Part shown: piece by piece, positions 1 through 6,001 of the stretch
Layout: every line of letters begins with the position of its first letter
Position numbering within the stretch: position 1 is the stretch's first letter
Source of the DNA: an uncultured Maritalea sp.
GTDB taxonomy: Bacteria; Pseudomonadota; Alphaproteobacteria; Rhizobiales; Devosiaceae
NCBI GenBank assembly: GCA_913055925.1
Contig: CAJXLH010000036.1
Span: forward strand, 1 to 13,732
Direction of reading: 5' to 3'
Length of the DNA: 13,732 bases
Notes under the pieces: generated by a model
Database searches by the model: none
The model's input: the letters and a program-made list of their open reading frames with translations, nothing else
Told to the model about the DNA's origin: nothing
Program-made: the position numbers and the translations under genes

Positions 1-568
1 TGGTGAATGCGTCGGTCGTTTCATCATCATATTTTTCACTAAAATCGACGCCAGACGACATGGTGAGAATGTCGATGATCGGCACGCCATCGAACCCCGA
101 CGCGGCAAGATCTGGCACATATTTTGTGATCGGGTCGTTCACGCTTTCGATCAACCCCTCATCAATCGCCACGCCAACCAATGTGCTGACAATGGATTTG
201 GCAACGGAAAATGAGGTGACCAGATCATCTTTCGTATTGCCCTGAAAATAAGCTTCGTGAACGATGGCGCCTTCTTTGATGACAATGAACGCAGTGGTCG
301 CGCTGCGTGCTAAAAACGCATCCAATTTGCGCTCAATGCCCTGGTATTGATAGCTGGACACAATGGGCGCAAAGGCTTCGGGCAACGCCTGCGCGCCCGC
401 TGTTGCTTTGACGGGCCGGGCAGGGAACGCACTTGAAAGTGACCTAAACCGCTCAACCCGATGCTCGGGGTAAAAAAGCGACAGTTTTGGCCAAACATAG
501 TTATAGCCAATGGCGCCCAAAACAAGAGCAACGGCTGCGACGGAAAGGAAGACAATTGAACGTTTCAT
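1..568 (-). CDS. Serine hydrolase, beta-lactamase / class C family (partial, C-terminus beyond window)
   Basis: This reading frame is open from an ATG at 568-566 down to the left edge, giving 189 residues without a stop; the rest of the gene lies outside. Residues 5-26 form a hydrophobic N-terminal segment after MKR, so the protein is probably membrane-anchored or exported. Residues 92-110 form the first beta strands typical of the fold (AFIVIKEGAIVHEAYF). The motif SVAKS at 121-125 supplies the catalytic Ser121-x-x-Lys124 of class C beta-lactamases, penicillin-binding proteins and related esterases. A following ILTMSSGVDF stretch (about 166-175) is also typical of these serine hydrolases. 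The second motif (Y-x-N or Y-x-S) and the KTG-like motif would lie outside the window, so antibiotic resistance cannot be claimed; many family members are esterases or peptidases. Upstream lies an element shared with the neighbouring arsR gene, suggesting control by that regulator. Confidence 0.88.
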   Translation of the reverse strand, partial: MKRSIVFLSVAAVALVLGAIGYNYVWPKLSLFYPEHRVERFRSLSSAFPARPVKATAGAQALPEAFAPIVSSYQYQGIERKLDAFLARSATTAFIVIKEGAIVHEAYFQGNTKDDLVTSFSVAKSIVSTLVGVAIDEGLIESVNDPITKYVPDLAASGFDGVPIIDILTMSSGVDFSEKYDDETTDAFT

Positions 569-577
569 GATTTTCTT

Positions 578-600
578 TCGTTATATCGGGATTTGACGAT
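578..600 (-). promoter_or_regulatory. Candidate ArsR operator / promoter of the serine hydrolase gene
   Basis: The 14 bases TCGTTATATCGGGA (plus strand, 578-591) are identical to 1079-1092 in front of the arsR gene, and similarity continues to about 602 with a few mismatches. Read on the minus strand, the element contains TATAAC (585-580), a good -10 box, only about 11 bases from the ATG. No strong -35 was found. The second arm of the inverted repeat is degenerate here (TTGACGA instead of ATAACGA). A bound repressor would cover the -10 region. Confidence 0.55.
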
Positions 601-712
601 GTGAATGAGCGTAGGTTTGTATGTTGGTATGGTTTTCGTTGCGAGCTAGGGCGGTAACGGTGGGCTAGGTAGCGCGTTTAGTGTTTAAACTGTCACCCGA
701 AGTTGCAAGAAC

Positions 713-728
713 AAAGGCTGCAGCCTTT
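713..728. repeat. Perfect 16-base palindrome downstream of arsR
   Basis: AAAGGCTGCAGCCTTT is self-complementary and lies 55 bases past the arsR stop codon, in the 214-base gap between arsR and the serine hydrolase gene. As RNA it would form a 6-bp stem with a TGCA loop. On the minus strand it is followed by a moderately T-rich run (TTTGTTCTT), so it may be a weak arsR terminator, but no real T tract is present. The rest of the gap shows no convincing gene. Confidence 0.35.
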
Positions 729-782
729 CCTGCAAGTGTCGCTGCGAAAGACAGTTTTTAAAGGAATGCATTGCAATTTGCC

Positions 783-1064
783 TCAACAACATGTCAGCCA
801 ATTCTGCATCTGTGAAAGCACTTGGGTGACGGTTTTCTTATTCACCCGATAGCGCACCTCACGATCCACCTTTTCCGCATCCAAAAGCCCCGCCTTGCGC
901 AAAATACTTAAGTGCTCCGATGTGGTGGATTGCGCCAACCCAATGCGCTCCGCCGTTTCACCAACGGTGTGGTAATTCTTGTCAGAAAATACCAAAAACA
1001 AAATCTCTTGCCGGTTCTCATTCGCCAAAGCGCGAAAAACCTCAAGCATATCCGCGTGCTGCAT
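783..1064 (-). CDS. ArsR-family winged-helix transcriptional regulator
   Basis: A 93-residue protein, the usual length for small one-domain ArsR/SmtB repressors. It starts with an amphipathic helix (MLEVFRALANENRQEILFLV, about 6-25), typical of the family. The helix-turn-helix follows at about 34-58 (VGETAERIGLAQSTTSEHL, then SILRKAGLL), and the beta wing at 62-75 (DAEKVDREVRYRV). The usual ELCVCDL metal-binding motif in the recognition helix is absent; the only cysteines are a vicinal pair, Cys92-Cys93, at the very C-terminus. That pair could be a redox, arsenical or thiol-reactive sensor, but this is inference. No strong Shine-Dalgarno sequence precedes the ATG. A promoter overlapped by an inverted repeat lies directly upstream, so autoregulation is likely, and the same element precedes the downstream serine hydrolase gene. 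Confidence 0.93.
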   Translation of the reverse strand: MQHADMLEVFRALANENRQEILFLVFSDKNYHTVGETAERIGLAQSTTSEHLSILRKAGLLDAEKVDREVRYRVNKKTVTQVLSQMQNWLTCC

Positions 1065-1078
1065 ATTAGCTCATTTTG

Positions 1079-1125
1079 TCGTTATATCGGGAAATAACGA
1101 TATATTGTAGTGACGAAGGAGTCAA
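1079..1125 (-). promoter_or_regulatory. arsR promoter with overlapping inverted-repeat operator
   Basis: On the minus strand, TTGACT (1125-1120) is a near-consensus -35, followed after 17 bases by TATCGT (1102-1097) as a plausible -10. The -10 lies inside a perfect inverted repeat: TCGTTAT (1079-1085), 8-base spacer, ATAACGA (1094-1100). The left arm is also part of the 14-base element repeated at 578-591. A repressor bound here would block polymerase, as in classical ArsR autoregulation. The region from about 1126 to 1254 holds no other feature I can support. Confidence 0.65.
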
Positions 1126-1254
1126 ATGGTTGGGGTGGGGAGGTGCAAAGTTTAGATGAAGGGCGGCTTTGATCCCATTCGAGGCATATTTTTCGAAGGA
1201 ACAAATGTCTGCTTCGAGTCTGGTAGAGTAGACGACTTTGTCCGAGACGTTGAA

Positions 1255-3096
1255 CTACTTACCAGGATCAATCTCCTTCCAATGCGGCAGAAGTGGAATG
1301 CAGCACAAACGATAGATGAACCAATTGGCATAGGTCGCATCTGGACCAGACATTGCGCCATCGGACATAAGCCCGTGCGCCCCCTCATTTCTAATGTTCG
1401 GCCCGCTTTTTCTTAAAAAGAGATGCTCAATCTCGAACACAATATTCGAGCCAAAACACTGCTCCAATTCCGCGCGCATGTCCTGGTAGATGGCAGTAAG
1501 CGGACGATCCTCTTGAATCTGGGTAGCTTCATCAAATGACGTCGGATCAAAATCATTCTGCTTGAGAATATGGCGGATTGAATTCTCTAATTGTGGGACC
1601 AGTAGATTAAGGGCCACCAGTTGATTGCCAAACAGGAAATTTCGAATGCCCTCATAAAAAACATATTGGCGATCAACGGGGATAAACGGGCTGTTTTCAC
1701 AAATCGAATTTAGATCAAAGCCAGATGGAAAATTCTCGCCAGAAATCGAGTACAAGAACGGCTCAATTGCAGATCCAACAACGATATTACGCATCACGGT
1801 TTGGCTTTCAGAAATCTTATCAATTACAGCCCCATCACAAGAATCTGCGAAACCACCTCCCTCTGACTTGTGAACGACCTTTCCGTCTGAATCATGTTGC
1901 GTTTTGCCGAAAATGCTCGACAAAGGGTGTTCCTGAATCTGTTTGATCGCCTCTGCTTTCAGCGTTTCTGGATCGGCACTTTGATGCACATTTGCTAAGA
2001 GCCCGAGCTTCTCAAAAGCCGTCGTACTCTCAAAGCTCTCTTTTGTCATTTCGACTAGCTTAGTCAGATCCATGGGCTGGCTGAACTGAGTCATTTCCTC
2101 ATTGATATGAGCCTGCTCGTCGATGAGCTGATGTCTTAACTCGGTACGCCTAGCTCGTTGATCAGGAATGCCGTGATAAGCCGCAAGTGCGGTGGATAGC
2201 CAGCGTGACTTGAGCATCGCCATGCCCATGTCGTCGGCATGTCGCACATAGCATTCCGCACACTCAACGCGGCATCGCCATTTGTTTTTATCATCTTTTG
2301 CCCAATGATACGCATTTGAGGCCAATGACCAGAGTTTGGCCTTGTGTGAAGCATCTTCTTCCCACTGTGTTGCTTCCTCAAGATTGGAGGCAATGACCGA
2401 ATATTCCAAGAGATCAAATTCCAAACAGAGTTTAGAAAACTGCATTACTGCAAATGGATGTTTCTCTGTCAGTGCTTGGTCAGAGAGTTCGAGCAAGGTA
2501 GCAGCAATTGGGGCCAGTACTTCCTCGGGATTTTTTAAACCCCGGCAAATGGACAATGCACGTCTAAGAAATCCCTGACAGCGAATGCCCAACTCATTTT
2601 GATCAGAGTTTCGGAGTTGAAGTACTCCATCCCGTACACCCAATACCAATTTGTGATAACTACTCGCCGCGACTGCTCCGCTTTGATAGTTCGATCTTTT
2701 GAGTAACCAAACCAAGTCACACAAGCGCGCACGGAGCGCGGTGTTGCTAACTGTTTGCGCTATACCTTCAATCGCCGCCAGAGGTTCACCCAGAAAGTCA
2801 TCGGGAATTGCCGAACGACCGTTTTTCATGACCACCATCGCACTGAACGGCTCATTGTGGTTTTCAGCAGTAAAGTGAAGATTTGCTGCTGCTGACAGAG
2901 CAGCGAACGCGCGGGCAGCACTCAAATTTTTGCCGTTCTCCGCGTCCTCTGATGCAGATCGCAATAGTTGCTCAATTTCATACAATTCCGCATCGACAAC
3001 ATCCGCCAATGTGATGTCGATATCGATATGCCGAAAGTCTTCCTTTTTCACCTGCATGAACAAGGGAGCATCTATATGTTCTGCTGTATCAGACAT
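1255..3096 (-). CDS. Large helical protein of DUF4209 type with C-terminal HEPN-like motif
   Basis: The start chosen is the ATG at 3096-3094, preceded by TAGGAA at suitable spacing, giving 613 residues; an upstream TTG at 3159 would add 21 residues without a clear ribosome site. The protein is soluble, with no signal peptide or membrane segment, and looks almost wholly helical. Residues up to about 400 resemble a helical-repeat scaffold. The C-terminal part carries features I associate with DUF4209: a hydrophobic helix with LNLLVPQLENSIRHIL, and near the end NIRNEGAHGLM. In the latter, Arg569 and His574 form an R-x4-H pattern with Asn after the Arg, as in HEPN ribonucleases. Function is unknown. 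HEPN domains are common in toxins and antiphage effectors, so an RNA-cleaving or stress role is possible but unproven. The gene stands alone, with no obvious partner. Family assignment is from memory of motifs, not a search. Confidence 0.8.
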   Translation of the reverse strand: MSDTAEHIDAPLFMQVKKEDFRHIDIDITLADVVDAELYEIEQLLRSASEDAENGKNLSAARAFAALSAAANLHFTAENHNEPFSAMVVMKNGRSAIPDDFLGEPLAAIEGIAQTVSNTALRARLCDLVWLLKRSNYQSGAVAASSYHKLVLGVRDGVLQLRNSDQNELGIRCQGFLRRALSICRGLKNPEEVLAPIAATLLELSDQALTEKHPFAVMQFSKLCLEFDLLEYSVIASNLEEATQWEEDASHKAKLWSLASNAYHWAKDDKNKWRCRVECAECYVRHADDMGMAMLKSRWLSTALAAYHGIPDQRARRTELRHQLIDEQAHINEEMTQFSQPMDLTKLVEMTKESFESTTAFEKLGLLANVHQSADPETLKAEAIKQIQEHPLSSIFGKTQHDSDGKVVHKSEGGGFADSCDGAVIDKISESQTVMRNIVVGSAIEPFLYSISGENFPSGFDLNSICENSPFIPVDRQYVFYEGIRNFLFGNQLVALNLLVPQLENSIRHILKQNDFDPTSFDEATQIQEDRPLTAIYQDMRAELEQCFGSNIVFEIEHLFLRKSGPNIRNEGAHGLMSDGAMSGPDATYANWFIYRLCCIPLLPHWKEIDPGK

Positions 3097-3158
3097 TGAA
3101 CAATTCCTAAAAACGAAGTGGGTCCAATTACGGTGATTCTCGCAAGCTTTTAAGATCA

Positions 3159-3182
3159 AACATCGCGAATAACTGCGATGTT
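3159..3182. promoter_or_regulatory. Perfect inverted repeat upstream of the DUF4209-type gene (candidate operator)
   Basis: AACATCGC (3159-3166) and GCGATGTT (3175-3182) are exact reverse complements separated by 8 bases. The repeat lies about 63 bases upstream of the preferred start codon of the DUF4209-type gene and downstream of the endonuclease-like gene, whose own terminator lies further upstream at 3279-3302. It could be an operator or a second weak hairpin; on the minus strand it is followed by TTTGATCTT, not a proper T tract. Confidence 0.35.
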
Positions 3183-3278
3183 GCCAAAGAGGTCTGTTGA
3201 GCGTTGGATCCGGATGCTTTTCACTCTGATTCCTAGGAAGAACTCTAAGCGGACGTTAGTTTGATCGCAACGAACGGC

Positions 3279-3302
3279 AAAAAAGTCAGCATTGCCGACT
3301 TT
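3279..3302 (-). terminator. Intrinsic terminator of the endonuclease/exonuclease/phosphatase gene
   Basis: Read on the minus strand, AAAGTC-G-GC, loop AAT, GC-T-GACTTT forms a hairpin with one mismatch and then runs into TTTTTT. It begins 25 bases past the stop codon at 3327-3329. The stem plus T run in the correct orientation makes a convincing rho-independent terminator. Confidence 0.75.
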
Positions 3303-3326
3303 GGGAAACGAGTTATCCCTTCTTCT

Positions 3327-4445
3327 TTAAACCCTAAATTCCACCACCAGTGGGCAGTGGTCGGATGCTTTTGGGCGGTCCCAGCCGATGCGGGGGAAGC
3401 GGGGGATGTGGGCCGAATTTGGTACGCGGTGAGGCATGCCCATGCGGACGATTTCGGGTTGTCCGACCATTTTTGCGGCGAGGGCGGGTGAGGCGATGAT
3501 GTAGTCGAGCTGGGTTTTGTGTCGGCCTGACGCATAGTAGTGGGTCCAACGGTCCGCATCGGCCAAATTTTGCGCCAGATTGACACCAAAGCCGTCGGCA
3601 AGAAGCGGGTCGACGCCGGACTCATTTTCGACAACCACATCCTCTACCTGATTGCCGTTTGCATCCAGTTCTTTGCGCACTTTGATCACCTGCTGATAAT
3701 CGTTCAAATCGCCCACGACGCACCATAGCGCATCTGCGGGATTGTCAAACTTGCGGTTGATGATTTCGCGCACCGTAATCGCTTCAAGCTGACGCATGCC
3801 CATGCTGTCATCGCGGCCGCCGCCCATGGATTTAAAGTGGCAATTGAAAACGGTCACCGGTGCCTTTGTCAGGACAATTTCAAGGCAATCACGGCGGAAT
3901 ATCCGCTTACGCGCTAGTTTGGACGCTTTGCTTTTGGCTTTAGGGAACTGGTCCAGCAACGCCTCGCCGCTGGCGGTGTTGTCCACCCAAGAGGGTGTGA
4001 GGTCGGCGTGTGATCGGGTGTAAAATGGCCAATCGTCGTGCGCGGCCACCGCCACATCGATCCCTCGCATGTCATTGCCTTCATGTAGCGCCACATGACG
4101 ATAGGGCTTTTCGCCCAATTTGCCGTAATAGGCGGAAAGGAAGCGCTTTAGCGCGTCAAAACTATCCACTTCTTGAAAGGCAACAACATCCGCATTCAGC
4201 TGCGCTAAGGCCAGGGCTGTGTGCTGGCGTTTATCATCATCTTGTGCAACGGATGCGGTTTGGATCAGCTGTTTAAAGTCGCCAAAGTCCGTGAGGTCGC
4301 CATCACCATAATTGGCGAAAAACTGCGCAATCGGCGCCAAATATCGCGCTTCGCGGCTGCGTGGGCCTTTAAGAAAGGCGTTAAAATCGTGGCGCGTGAA
4401 TAGGTTTTCAATATTGAATGTCGCAAGTCGTAGTTTTACGGGCAT
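3327..4445 (-). CDS. Endonuclease/exonuclease/phosphatase-fold protein
   Basis: A 372-residue protein whose motifs match the EEP (DNase I-like, exonuclease III-like) superfamily from end to end. ATFNIENL near the N-terminus gives Asn11. DVVAFQEVD gives the metal-binding Glu92. FNCHFKS gives His203. VVGDLNDY gives Asp246 and Asn248. LDYI gives Asp314, and SDHCPLVVEF gives the catalytic Asp362-His363. All expected catalytic positions are therefore present, and a metal-dependent phosphodiesterase or phosphatase activity is likely. The substrate (DNA, RNA, phospholipid or other) cannot be read from the sequence. No signal peptide is apparent, so it is probably cytoplasmic. The start ATG is preceded by a modest GGAA ribosome site. 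It is separated from the downstream DUF4209-type gene by a strong terminator, so the two are probably not one operon. Its promoter lies in the gap shared with the divergent gntR. Confidence 0.92.
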   Translation of the reverse strand: MPVKLRLATFNIENLFTRHDFNAFLKGPRSREARYLAPIAQFFANYGDGDLTDFGDFKQLIQTASVAQDDDKRQHTALALAQLNADVVAFQEVDSFDALKRFLSAYYGKLGEKPYRHVALHEGNDMRGIDVAVAAHDDWPFYTRSHADLTPSWVDNTASGEALLDQFPKAKSKASKLARKRIFRRDCLEIVLTKAPVTVFNCHFKSMGGGRDDSMGMRQLEAITVREIINRKFDNPADALWCVVGDLNDYQQVIKVRKELDANGNQVEDVVVENESGVDPLLADGFGVNLAQNLADADRWTHYYASGRHKTQLDYIIASPALAAKMVGQPEIVRMGMPHRVPNSAHIPRFPRIGWDRPKASDHCPLVVEFRV

Positions 4446-4546
4446 GAATATTGTTCCGTGGTTCGGTTAAATTGAACGCGGTGAAAATATACTTCAAATA
4501 TACGCTTCGGCTTTGGCCTGATTGTTTCAATACATCATGATGCCGT

Positions 4547-4569
4547 CAAGAATATGACGCCTATTCTTG
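4547..4569. promoter_or_regulatory. Inverted repeat in the divergent gap between the EEP gene and gntR
   Basis: CAAGAATA (4547-4554) and TATTCTTG (4562-4569) are perfect reverse complements with a 7-base spacer. The site lies mid-way between the divergent starts at 4445 and 4657, about 50 bases before the gntR operator. It has no T tract on either side, so an operator is more likely than a terminator. Which regulator would bind it is unknown. Confidence 0.3.
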
Positions 4570-4598
4570 CGTCTAGTTTGCGCTCCTTAAATTGAGGG

Positions 4599-4650
4599 TT
4601 GCATTTCATTTCGAGTCAATGTACCCATAGTGCTAATGGTACATAGGGGT
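4599..4650 (+). promoter_or_regulatory. gntR promoter, operator and ribosome site
   Basis: TTGCAT (4599-4604) is a reasonable -35; the matching -10 would fall in about 4622-4630, which is weak. Directly over this area is an inverted repeat with arms TGTACC (4620-4625) and GGTACA (4638-4643) and a 12-base spacer. Half-sites of the GTAC type with this spacing fit the operators described for the YtrA subfamily of GntR regulators. AGGGG (4645-4649) follows as the ribosome-binding site and supports the ATG at 4657. Autoregulation of the gntR-membrane protein pair is the simple reading. Confidence 0.6.
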
Positions 4651-4656
4651 CATGTT

Positions 4657-5049
4657 ATGCAAGTAACAATAGACATCGAAAGTGAAGAGCCGCTTTTTGG
4701 TCAATTGGTCAACCAAATCAAGCAGGCGGTGCAGGCGGGTCAGCTCGCGCCGGGGCAGGCACTGCCTTCAATCCGTCAGTTGGCGAGCGATCTAAGCCTC
4801 AACAACAAAACTGTTGCCAAAGCCTACAAGCTATTAGAGCGCGATGGGATTATCCGAACAAAAGGCTACCGCGGCACATTTGTGCATGCCGATGCCCTCA
4901 AAAACAGCACCGTCGATTTGCCTGCGTTGATCAATGCCAAGCTGGGTGAGGCGGTTAGTGCTTGCCGCGAGGCGGGCGCAACAGACAGTGAAATTCGCAT
5001 CGCCTTTGGCGAGGTAATGCAACTGCCCAAACAGGGAGAAATCAAATGA
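4657..5049 (+). CDS. GntR-family transcriptional regulator, YtrA subfamily
   Basis: The ATG at 4657 is chosen because AGGGG lies 7 bases before it; a GTG at 4630 would lie inside the operator. The 130-residue product has the standard GntR winged helix at about 10-77: EPLFGQLVNQIKQAV, then LPSIRQLASDLSLNNKTVAKAY as the helix-turn-helix, and LLERDGIIRTKGYRGTFV as the wing. Only about 50 residues follow, too short for the ligand domains of the FadR, HutC or MocR groups; this is the hallmark of YtrA-type regulators. These usually repress an adjacent membrane transporter operon. Here the stop codon overlaps the start of the next gene (ATGA at 5046-5049), so the regulator and an integral membrane protein are translationally coupled. 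The effector is unknown. Confidence 0.92.
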   Translation: MQVTIDIESEEPLFGQLVNQIKQAVQAGQLAPGQALPSIRQLASDLSLNNKTVAKAYKLLERDGIIRTKGYRGTFVHADALKNSTVDLPALINAKLGEAVSACREAGATDSEIRIAFGEVMQLPKQGEIK

Positions 5050-5945
5050 TTGAGAATATGCCAACGGGCGTCATTTTGGCGTTGTTTTACATCACCTTCG
5101 CCGTGCAAATCCTATTTGCTTCGGTTTACTTGCCCGCGAAAACGCTGCGGCGGATCGACTATGTGCGTGAGCATTTTCCAAAAGAAGACTATCCCAACCT
5201 TTATGCAGGTGGTTCGGGAAGCCTCTTTACAAAAGTTGGCGGCGCCCGCGCGCTTTATCGCCGTTCAAACTACATCATCGCGATTATTGGTTTGGCGCTG
5301 CTGGTCGCAATGTATGTCTCCGGCTTCCAACCGCACCCAATGGGCGGCAGCGAGATTTACGTCGTGGCTTATTTTATCCTGCAATCCTTGCCGATCATCA
5401 TTCTCGGTGTCTGCGAATATCAGCAGCTTAAAGGCATGCGCGCGGCGTTTAGCAACGCCAAACGCTCAGCAAATCTCGCACCGCGACGCTTGTTTGACTT
5501 CGTCGCGCCGGTTTGGGTCGTATTGGCCGTTGTTGCCTTTTTGGGGTGGGTAGCGTTCTTTGCTTACGATTTAGGCTTTGATGCACCTTGGAGAGCCAAT
5601 CATTATTTCAGCCTGGCGACCATTACGGCGGTAAATGTGGGCTATGCCATTTACATCGCAAAGGTTGCGCTCGTGAAAAAGCATGACCCTTACAAAGCGG
5701 CGAAAGATCATCAAAAACAGGTGGCCGCCACCGTACAATCGCTTGTTTTTTCCAGCACGATCATGAGTGTCTTCTTGATCATGACAACAGCCGCCGACCG
5801 CTTTGGGTTTGAGATACTCGACCCTGTGATGACCAGCATCTTTTTGCAAGCGTGCTTGCTGTTTGGCTACAACATGATGCTGAATATGCAACCCGTGGAT
5901 GACCTTGATTTTGAGGTCTATAAAAACGGTGCTGCGGCTGAATAG
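5046..5945 (+). CDS. Polytopic membrane protein of unknown function, coupled to gntR
   Basis: A 299-residue protein I do not recognise. Hydrophobic segments suggest about seven membrane helices, near residues 8-29, 75-93, 103-123, 152-174, 187-210, 231-249 and 259-279. Between the first and second is a polar loop of about 45 residues with RRIDYVREHFP and a Gly-rich stretch (YAGGSGSLFTKVGGAR). A basic loop lies at about 128-148, and a Lys/His-rich loop at about 210-226. No ATP-binding motif, transporter signature or protease motif was found. YtrA-type regulators normally sit beside ABC exporters; here no ATPase follows, because the next gene is on the opposite strand. The start ATG overlaps the gntR stop codon, and expression is probably repressed by that protein. 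A role in envelope stress, antimicrobial sensing or transport is only a guess from that context. Confidence 0.82.
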   Translation: MIENMPTGVILALFYITFAVQILFASVYLPAKTLRRIDYVREHFPKEDYPNLYAGGSGSLFTKVGGARALYRRSNYIIAIIGLALLVAMYVSGFQPHPMGGSEIYVVAYFILQSLPIIILGVCEYQQLKGMRAAFSNAKRSANLAPRRLFDFVAPVWVVLAVVAFLGWVAFFAYDLGFDAPWRANHYFSLATITAVNVGYAIYIAKVALVKKHDPYKAAKDHQKQVAATVQSLVFSSTIMSVFLIMTTAADRFGFEILDPVMTSIFLQACLLFGYNMMLNMQPVDDLDFEVYKNGAAAE

Positions 5946-5950
5946 TGAAG

Positions 5951-5981
5951 AAAAAGCAATTGCGGTTCGGCCGCAATTGCT
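5951..5981. terminator. Bidirectional intrinsic terminator between convergent genes
   Basis: AGCAATTGCGG (5955-5965) pairs perfectly with CCGCAATTGCT (5971-5981) around a TTCGG loop, an 11-bp stem. On the minus strand it is followed by TTTTT (5955-5951, the first base shared with the stem) and further Ts, so it terminates the hydrolase gene ending at 6002. On the plus strand the run after the stem is not T-rich, so termination of the membrane protein gene ending at 5945 is less certain, although the A run before the stem extends it. Confidence 0.8.
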
Positions 5982-6001
5982 CTGCCCGGCATCAAGCAAG
6001 A

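Noticed and set aside
1..568. Antibiotic-resistance beta-lactamase
   Set aside because: Only the S-x-x-K half of the active site is in the window, and this family is dominated by esterases and peptidases, so only the broad serine hydrolase call is kept.
1156..1416. Plus-strand 86-codon frame with a protein-like N-terminal part in the gap beyond the DUF4209-type gene
   Set aside because: Most of its length is antisense to the end of that gene, it has no ribosome-binding site, and I recognise no family. The first 35 codons could be a remnant, but nothing supports this.
5571..5999. Minus-strand 142-codon frame under the membrane protein gene
   Set aside because: Antisense shadow of the coupled membrane protein. 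It would also begin inside or beyond the terminator hairpin at 5951-5981.
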